Below, piece after piece: positions 57,720 to 64,000 of a DNA stretch of 64,000 nt. Position 1 is the stretch's first letter. Each line of letters starts with the position of its first letter. Made by a program: the position numbers and the translations under genes. The notes under the pieces were generated by a model. That model was not told the origin of the DNA, did not search any database, and saw only the letters and a list, made by a program, of their open reading frames with translations. This stretch comes from Ustilaginoidea virens (Eukaryota; Ascomycota; Sordariomycetes; Hypocreales; Clavicipitaceae): positions 6,758,001 through 6,822,000 of the forward strand of contig NC_057316.1 of assembly GCF_000687475.1 (NCBI RefSeq). Direction: 5' to 3'.

Positions 57720-57756
<37 letters not shown>

Positions 57757-58665
57757 GAAGAGAAAACCCGAAAATAGAAGCCGAGACAAGCACAGCAGTG
57801 GATTTTGCACGAGCTGGCTCTCTGGGTCCAGCGACGTTGGGGGCCAGACCTGCCCGACTTTACTGGCTACAGCGCGCAGGCATTGCGCCCTAGCATCGTC
57901 TTTTATGTTTTCCTCGTCTAGTTTCTGCCTGCCTGCTATATTACGCTGGGCCCCGTTCCGTGTCTGATGATGACGAGGCATTTTACCTGTAAAGCCCCCC
58001 CCCCGGTCTGGCGTGTTGCCGTGTTGCCGGTTTCCCATTTCCCCTGGCTCAGTGTTCCCTGCTTTGCCGTCCGTCGATGTAGCGGTGGACTTGTACAGCT
58101 GAGGCACCTGGTGGACCAACCCATGTTGCTGGAGCAAGCCCGTCGTACTTTGTTTCTACAACAGGGGCGTCGTATTCTCGTTTCCTGGCGTCTCGCGTTG
58201 TTTGCCTGGCATGGATGGCGGCTGGCTCGTTGCAGATTCTGCCGGCAAGAGTTCACCAACACGAGCAATATGCACTATATTGAGACGCTATATATAACTC
58301 CGGAGGAGTAGTTGCCAGGGGAGTAAATCCACCCATGTGAATGGGGTGAATGGCACGCCTAGACGCACAGCAACCATCGTAAAGCAGACCCCCCCCCCCT
58401 CATATTCAAAAGACTGACCACCCGCGGATTTGTCCCTACCGCTGTAAACGCCACGCTAAAGCACTTGTCGGAGAGTAAATGCGCGAAAAGGGAAAAACAT
58501 AGCAAAAGACAAAGATAAAGAAGACAAAGATAAAGAAGAAGAAGATGAAGAAGAAGAAGAAAAAAAGTCGCGCCTGCTTTTTGTGAGCCAACACGTACCC
58601 CCCCCCGCCTACTTTCCATGCGCCATCATCAGGCGGATGCGCGGCCTCGAGGCCGGCTGCAAACA
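57569..58665. other. Intergenic region with a 37-bp direct repeat and (AGC)n
   Basis: Downstream of the Asp-tract gene and of the convergent GCN5 gene. It holds the direct repeat at 57621-57703, AGC triplets at 57721-57755, a C run at 57996-58004, a C run at 58390-58399 and (AAAGAT)/(GAA)n at 58508-58565. Confidence 0.6.
57621..57703 (+). repeat. 37-bp direct repeat, 46-bp period
   Basis: 57621-57657 and 57667-57703 differ at a single base (C/T), separated by 9 bp of GAG/GAA-rich sequence. They start ~50 bp after a stop codon. Confidence 0.9.
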
Positions 58666-60122
58666 CTATTTCTCCGGCTCGAGGTGCGACCACTCCGGGA
58701 TGGCCTTGATCTGCTGCCACATAAACTTCTCCAGCTTGTTGGCCGACTTGGCGTAGGGCGTGTTCTCGTTGTTGTACTTGCGGCAGTTGTCAAAGATGAG
58801 CTTGGCGTCGCGGGTAAAGTCCTCCGGGGTGGCGTACTGGTCGGCCTCGAGCTTGTTCTCCATGGTGCTGAGGTCCATGGGCTCCTTGATGACGTCGTAG
58901 TAGTCGGCCACGTCGTCGCGGTTGACGGGGACGAGGAAGGGCCAGGCCGACTGGTGGTTCTGCAGGTCGTTGAGCAGGTGCAGCAGCTGGTTGTAGTTGG
59001 GGCCGTGGCGCGGCTGGCGGGCCAGCTCGTCCATGTCCGGGGACCAGCCGGAGGCGCGGATGGCGGCCACGTCGAGGGGGTCGATGGGCCGCACGCCGCC
59101 GCCGCCGCCGCCGCCGCCGCCGCTGCCGGTGCGCCACTCGCGCGGCGGCGGGTGCACGGCGTGCGAGCGCGAGTAGGCGCGGATCTTGGCCTGCACGCAC
59201 TCCTTCTGCTTGAGCAGCATGCGCCCCATCTCGAGGTAGCGCACGCGCGGCAGCATGGAGCACTGCATGATGGTGCCGCCCTCGTAGTCCTTGATGTAGC
59301 CCATCCACACGCGGCGGTCCAGCGTGATCTCCTTGGTGAAGCCCTGCTTCTTGAAGTAGCCGATGGCGTAGTTGTCGGCGTAGGTCAGGAAGTGCATCAC
59401 GTCGCTCGTCGCCTTGACGTAGTCCTTGAGGTGCGACATGAGGTGCGCGCCGTACCCCTTGACCTGCTGGTCCGAGCTGATGGCGCAAAAGACAATCTCG
59501 GCAAACTGGCGCCCCTTGAAGGGCCGGTACGTGATGCCGCCCACCACCTCGAGCGGCTTCTTGACGATGGCGATGGACACGTGCGTGCGGTCGTACACCA
59601 GCCGCGCGATGTAGTCCTTGGGCATCTTGGGCAGCTGCTTCTGGAAGATGCACTTGAGCCCGGTGAGGATGATGAGCGACTCGCGCTCGTTGTCGTTGTT
59701 GACCACGCGGAACTCGATCTCGCCGTTGCGCTCCTCCACGACGGCGGGCTGGGTAACGGGCAGGTCAGTCAGATCGGGCCAAAAGTTCGGATGCCAAGGG
59801 GGGGGGACATGAAGGGGAAGAAGGAAGGGGCATCCCGTCCTTTGATTCTTACCTTGTCCGGAAAGGGGATCGGCCTCGCGGCGCCCGTCGCGGCGGGCTT
59901 AGCATCCTCGTCGGCCGGCTCCTCGGCCTGCTGTTCATGCTTGACGCGCTTCGACGTCGCGGGCGACGAGGGGTCCTGGGAGGCCTTGCGCTTGGTGCCT
60001 TTTTTTGCGAGCAAACGGAAGGCCGCCGGGGGCGGGCGCAGTCAGCAACGACGGCGGGCACTCAACGGGGGAGGGGGGAAGGACTCGGACTCACTGTTGT
60101 CGTCTTTGGCAGCGTCCCCCAT
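58666..60122 (-). CDS. GCN5: Gcn5 histone acetyltransferase (SAGA/ADA catalytic subunit)
   Basis: Minus-strand exons 60122-60095, 59998-59853 and 59748-58666 give 418 residues. It acetylates lysines of histone H3 with acetyl-CoA in SAGA/ADA complexes. After a basic/acidic N-terminus (STKRKASQD), the GNAT domain runs ~65-225: [72 protein letters not shown] with the catalytic Glu of FAEI and the acetyl-CoA loop QVKGYG, then [23 protein letters not shown]. The bromodomain is ~305-410 ([61 protein letters not shown]). A Gly9 run in the linker (~283) is unusual. Exon 1 codes only nine residues (MGDAAKDDN). Introns are GT-AG. Confidence 0.95.
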
Positions 60123-60550
60123 GTTGGCCGTCGTCGTCGTTGTCGTCGTTGTCGTTGTCGTCGTCGTCGTCTTCTTTTTTCTTTCTTTTTTTCTCTTCGT
60201 TTTTTTTTTCTTTGCGAAGCTCGGAGGATGGGTGACGCAACGCTTGTCAGTCGGGTTTTCCAGACTCCAGCTCGGACGGGCTGACTTGGCACGCCGTGGC
60301 CCGTGCGCTGCTTACGTTATCGCCAGGGCTGCTCTGTCTGTCTTTTTGCATGGGGTAACAACACAACTATCCATAAGGTACCAGACAGAATACTAATAAG
60401 GGACAGCTTATTGGAATTAGCGACTTGCTTGCTTGTTCATCACCACCATCCAGGTTGCAGCCCAGGATTCCGTCAATCCCAAGCCAGCGACGACCGACGA
60501 CCGTTTTTCCCCCCGGGCATCTTCATCGCCGCAACCTTCAAGCCCGGCAC
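60123..60550. promoter_or_regulatory. Bidirectional upstream region of GCN5 and OST5
   Basis: 428 bp between divergent starts. A (GTC/GTT)n microsatellite (60128-60170) followed by a T-rich tract (60174-60211) sits right next to the GCN5 start. Promoter role is by position only. Confidence 0.6.
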
Positions 60551-60931
60551 ATGGATTCCTCCCTGCATGAGGTTTGGCAAGCTGCTGCTGGCAGTCCATT
60601 CCTCCCCGTCGTCGGCAAGCACAGCCAGTTTGTCGTTGGCTTTCTGCTGATGCTCCTGGGCCTCTCCATCACCGGCGTCTTTGCTCTGAGTAGGCAGCAG
60701 CCCTTGGCCAGTCCTCGGGGGAAGAGTGTCCTCGAACCTGCTCGCTGACTTTTTTGTTTTCTCTCGCCTAGATCGATCTCTCGTCCACCTGACAACCTTG
60801 GGCATCCCGGCATCGCTGGCTTTTGCGTTGGTGCTCCCTCTCTCGAGTGACTCGTGTGCGTTCATGTCGGCTAACTCTATGGCAGCTTTGGGGTCATCTA
60901 CATGTTCTGCGCTGTCGGGGTCTACATCTAA
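60551..60931 (+). CDS. OST5: Ost5/TMEM258-like small subunit of oligosaccharyltransferase
   Basis: Exons 60551-60689, 60772-60826 and 60886-60931 give 79 residues; yeast Ost5 is 86. It reads MDSSLHEVWQAAAGSPFLP, then two membrane segments (FVVGFLLMLLGLSITGVFAL and ASLAFAFGVIYMFCAVGVYI), ending in GVYI, matching the GVYV end of the family. It is a subunit of the ER complex transferring the lipid-linked glycan to asparagine. Introns 60690-60771 and 60827-60885 are GT-AG; the second has a GGCTAAC branch site. Both joins fall inside codons (AAT, GCC) and restore NRSLVHL and AFGVIYM. No single-frame ORF covers it. Confidence 0.9.
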
Positions 60932-61268
60932 GATCGAGATTTGTCCCGACCAAGGCGCAGCGCACCAGCCGACGAGGCAGCTCAGTCACATTGTACATTA
61001 GTTTGAAAGCCAACACGCGAGAGGAGGGGCTGGAGCTTACCAGGCGGCTACTGTTCTACTGTCTGCATCACTTTCTGTTTTGATTTGTCGTTTTTTTTTT
61101 TTTTTTTTTAAAGAAAAAAGTTTGGCAAATTCTTGCCTTTTGTCGCAATCTGCAATCTGCAATCACAACCAGCACCGTCACTGTTCCATCACAAAGAATC
61201 ACTAAAACTAAAGGGGGGGAAAACAAAAGGAAGAAAAGAAGAACAGGACGAAGAAGAGGAACCCGAAA
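60932..61268. other. Short spacer between OST5 and RAD1
   Basis: 3' flank of OST5 and RAD1 leader. It holds a T run at 61092-61109, the hexamers CAATCTG repeated at 61147-61160, and a purine-rich stretch just before the RAD1 start. Confidence 0.6.
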
Positions 61269-62331
61269 ATGGCTCCTGATAAACCACCCATCTTTCGAGC
61301 TGTGGCTACGTCTACACGCCCGCTGCACCAGCTTCTTCGGTGCATCAACTTTGCACCAAAGGTACATGTCCAAATCACCGAGGAAGGTATCCGATTTGCT
61401 GCAGACAACTCTAGAGCCATGCAAGGTACGTTGTGTTGCGGATGTTGTGTACATGATTTTTCGTTTCTTTTTTTCCACGGCCGACGCCTGGGCTAACGCA
61501 TGCACAGGGGTCGCGTTTCTCGACAAGGCGCTCTTTTCAGCATACAGCCTCAATTTGCCAGTAAATCACCATGACGATGATGATGAGCCCCCCGAGCTGC
61601 CGATTTTCCAAATCTCGCTGCCATCGTTCCTGGAAGTGCTGCAGATCTTTGGCGCGGTCGACGTTGCTGCCAAGGCACAAAAGGCGGAGCAAGATGCCTA
61701 CCGGAGCAACCTGAGAAACTACAGGCCGGACGCGTTCAGCAACCAGGTTCTGGGGATAAGCGGAACCTGCACGCTCGTCTACGGCGAGCAGGGCGACGCT
61801 TTCAAGGTGACGATTGAGGAGTCTGGGGTCAAGACCACGGCCGGCCTCACCACGTACGTGCCGGACCTGCCCGAGGACATCCCGTTCAACAGGGAGGAGC
61901 TGGCGTTCAAGGTGATTATGCCGTCGCGCTCGCTGCTGGACTCCCTGGCCGAGATATCGCCCGCCGCCCCCGACAAGCTGTCCATTGTCGCGAGCAAAAC
62001 GAGCCCGTTCCTGACCCTGACGGGCACCGGCCATCTGGGAAGCTGTGCAGTGGACTTTGCCAGGGGCAGGGATCTGCTGGAGACTTTTACCATTGCCGAC
62101 CGGTGGTGCCAGACGTACAAGTTTGACTTTATCAGGAACTCGACGGAGGCGATGCGGGTTGCCAACAAGATCAGCCTGCGGGGGGACGCGCAGGGCGTCT
62201 TGTGCTTGCAGTTCATGGTGGACATGGAAGGGGGCAAGCCTAGTTTTCTGGACTTTCGCTTTGTTCCGTGCATCATGTCTGATGACGAAGACTCTGACGA
62301 CGGCGGCAATGTTGATATGGATCAAGAGTAG
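61269..62331 (+). CDS. RAD1: Rad1-type subunit of the 9-1-1 checkpoint clamp
   Basis: Exons 61269-61425 and 61508-62331 give 326 residues. This is the fission-yeast Rad1/human RAD1 family (budding-yeast Rad17), a PCNA-like clamp loaded at damaged DNA with Rad9 and Hus1 to activate checkpoint kinase. Features are PIFRAVATSTRPLHQLLRCINFAPKVHVQITEEGIRFAADNSRAMQGVAFLDKALFSAY near the start, a variable loop with Asp run (HHDDDDEPPEL), FQISLPSFLEVLQIFG, GTCTLVYGE, and the C-terminal GVLCLQFMVDMEGGKPSFLDFRFVP, followed by an acidic tail. The intron (61426-61507) is GT-AG and the join restores SRAMQGVAFLDK. The ATG has an AAAATGG context. Confidence 0.93.
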
Positions 62332-64000
62332 TCGCTTGCGGTGGGACCAAGTGATGCTCCAGCTTTTGGGGCTTTCCATCTAGGGGCCGCATCTAGTCAT
62401 TTCAAGAAGAACAAGAAAAGAAACACCACCAACTTGGAAAAAAAAAAAAAAAAAAACTATCACCAGCCCCTGATGCAGGGCTGCAGCGCGTATTCTGGAA
62501 CCAGGAGCCATCATGCTTCCCATGCACTCGTGTTTGTCTTTCAACATCACGCGGCGCAAAGCGTGGCCCTACTATTCCCGTCGACTTGGTGATGCTTTTT
62601 TTAACTACCAGTCGACCAACCTCGGGGCGGGCGCATTGTTCACACACCAACGTCCTGTTTTGCAGCCGCCTTTCTTGTCCTTTGTTTCTATTTTTACGAG
62701 CCACGCCACGGCCTGACCAACCCCCCCCCCCCCTCCCGCCCCCAACGACCAGCTCGACCAATGGTGGCGGGAGCCAGGCGTTTTGCATGGGCACCGCGTT
62801 TTACGCATGCACATGCGCCAGGACGAGATGGCCCCCAGCAAGCGTGCCGTCACTGCAGCGTGCAGCGTGCATTCCGAAGGCCACGGAGCGGACGTCGTGT
62901 CACGGCCGAAGGGGCAGCCCAGGTTCGGGAAAGACGAAGACGAAGACGCAGAAGCCAGAGCCAGGATGACGGAGCCAGGATGACGGAGCGTGGAGATTCC
63001 CCACGTCACGTCGAGCGGCGCTTGAGGCCTCGGCACCGTGACGGATCTCGAGGGCGGACGCAAGCGAACTGCAAATCCAGTCTTTCTCGATCATCCGTCG
63101 CAACTGAGACATGAATCTGACCGATTAGAAACCCTTGGTCGTCGGAGGGGACAGAAGCAACAAGAAGAAGATGAAGGAGGAAGAGCGAATCGAGGAACGC
63201 AACACAACGCAACGCAACGCAGCCACCGTGCCACCCCCGGTCGGTTCGGGGTCGCAGCCCCCCTGGGCTGGGAATGGGAATCAGTCATGACCGTCATCAA
63301 AACCGGTCTGTGCCTCGGAATCCTCCACTGAAACCCCGCAGGCAGCCGCGACAACAGCCAGCAATGACGGCAGGATGGATACCTCGCAGTGCGACACCTG
63401 ATACTGCTGACTCGGTACCGAGTCCTATCGACGCAATCGGCGGGCAGGTTGTCACGGCCGCGGGGGAGGGGGGGGGGCGGTCGACAGGCGAGATGCTAAT
63501 AAAACAACCGGTTGAGACGGCAGCAGAGGCATAATCTTAATATATAGAAGCTAGTCATGGCCGACGCAGCAAGCTTGTCGGCGCAGTCTCGATAATTCTA
63601 TTAGAGTACGGGACTACGGAATATTCCGTAGCCAGTCGTGGGTTTGATAGGCAGGAGGGCTTTGCTTCAGTCTGGTTTGGGCCATTTCCTTCCTAATTCG
63701 AGGTTCTTTTTTTTTTCTTCCCCTTGGGTCATGTTTAAGTTCCCTTGGTGTACAATGATTATCCGGCAGGGCTTCTGGCCTCAGGTCGCTTTGCGCCGTG
63801 CAGGTTCCTCTTTGTGTGCGGGTCGGGTGCTTGTGAAACGTGGCCCCCGGTCGGCCGACACGTTCTTTGCGTCTTGTCTCTTATTCGGCGCAACTCAACT
63901 CGCTACGCCCACGCGCGCCTTTGGCCCGCAACCGAACTGGCAGTGGCCGGGTGAGAACCAAGATGACCTTGCCAGCGAGGCAAATGTGCCAACTCGGAAG
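62332..64000. other. Right-end intergenic region
   Basis: It holds A18 at about 62439-62456, a C run at 62721-62733, a CCAGGATGACGGAG direct repeat at about 62962-62988, CAACG repeats at 63199-63220, AT-rich sequence at 63495-63620 and an 18-bp palindrome at 63614-63631. No gene recognised. Confidence 0.55.
63614..63631. promoter_or_regulatory. 18-bp perfect palindrome with CGG-N6-CCG core
   Basis: CTACGGAATATTCCGTAG is a perfect inverted repeat. Opposed CGG and CCG triplets six bases apart match the binding pattern of some fungal Zn2Cys6 regulators (Ppr1 type). It could serve a gene right of the window. Functional status is inference. Confidence 0.4.

Noticed and set aside
58618..60396. 592-codon open frame antisense to GCN5
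   Set aside because: It lies opposite the GCN5 exons and introns. Its Val/Leu/Gly/His-rich composition mirrors GC-rich third positions of the minus strand, and it has no recognisable domain.
1..64000. CRISPR array, rRNA, secondary-metabolite cluster or novel defence-like operon
   Set aside because: The DNA is eukaryotic, no regularly spaced repeats with unique spacers occur, no rRNA sequence was seen, and no PKS, NRPS or terpene synthase motifs are present.

Overview
The window is nuclear DNA of a filamentous ascomycete. The genes are typical of Pezizomycotina: short introns of roughly 55-125 bp with GT-AG ends and CTAAC or CTGAC branch sites, GC-rich codons, long intergenic spacers full of microsatellites, and retrotransposon copies riddled with C-to-T/G-to-A nonsense changes of the repeat-induced point mutation (RIP) kind. 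The gene set (Pho84 transporter, DUF7514-like protein, WSC protein, an N-glycanase homologue lacking its catalytic cysteine) and the scattered TACGGAGTAC motifs fit a Sordariomycete, perhaps Hypocreales. That placement is an inference from general impression, not an alignment.

Layout. 1-7.9 kb is an AT-rich, gene-free block with two decayed Ty1/copia elements: the 3' part of one on the plus strand (1-1876) and nearly a whole gag-pol on the minus strand (about 2700-7469). From about 7.9 kb the DNA turns GC-rich and holds 18 protein genes. In order they are: phosphate transporter (+), K+/H+ antiporter (-), J-domain protein (+), an 889-residue low-complexity/coiled-coil protein (-), cytochrome b5-domain protein (+), Nbs1 (-), acetate-transporter-family protein (-), WSC-domain membrane protein (-), nicotinate phosphoribosyltransferase (-), Utp4 (+), Png1-like protein (+), a fungal nuclear protein (+), a small Cys-rich protein (+), MPDU1 (-), DUF7514-like protein (+), an Asp-tract protein (+), Gcn5 (-), Ost5 (+) and Rad1 (+). 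Counting each, that is nineteen calls, of which eighteen are firm and the Asp-tract protein is supported only by its ORF.

Most genes needed splicing by eye. Exon joins were chosen so that the frame and family motifs continue across them, and every total is divisible by three. Two introns, in the antiporter and the J-protein, appear to use GC-AG ends. The 79-residue Ost5 is spread over three exons and would be missed by an ORF scan.

Functionally this is mostly housekeeping: phosphate and potassium transport, NAD salvage, ribosome biogenesis, chromatin acetylation, DNA-damage checkpoint and repair (Nbs1, Rad1), and N-glycan metabolism (Png1-like, MPDU1, Ost5). I see no biosynthetic cluster, no CRISPR, no tRNA or rRNA gene, and no convincing new multi-gene system. 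The most interesting items are the active-site loss in the Png1-like protein, the GC-AG introns, the repeated aromatic motif in the 889-residue protein, the RIP-killed copia pair with a sharp composition border, and several palindromic or tandem non-coding repeats.
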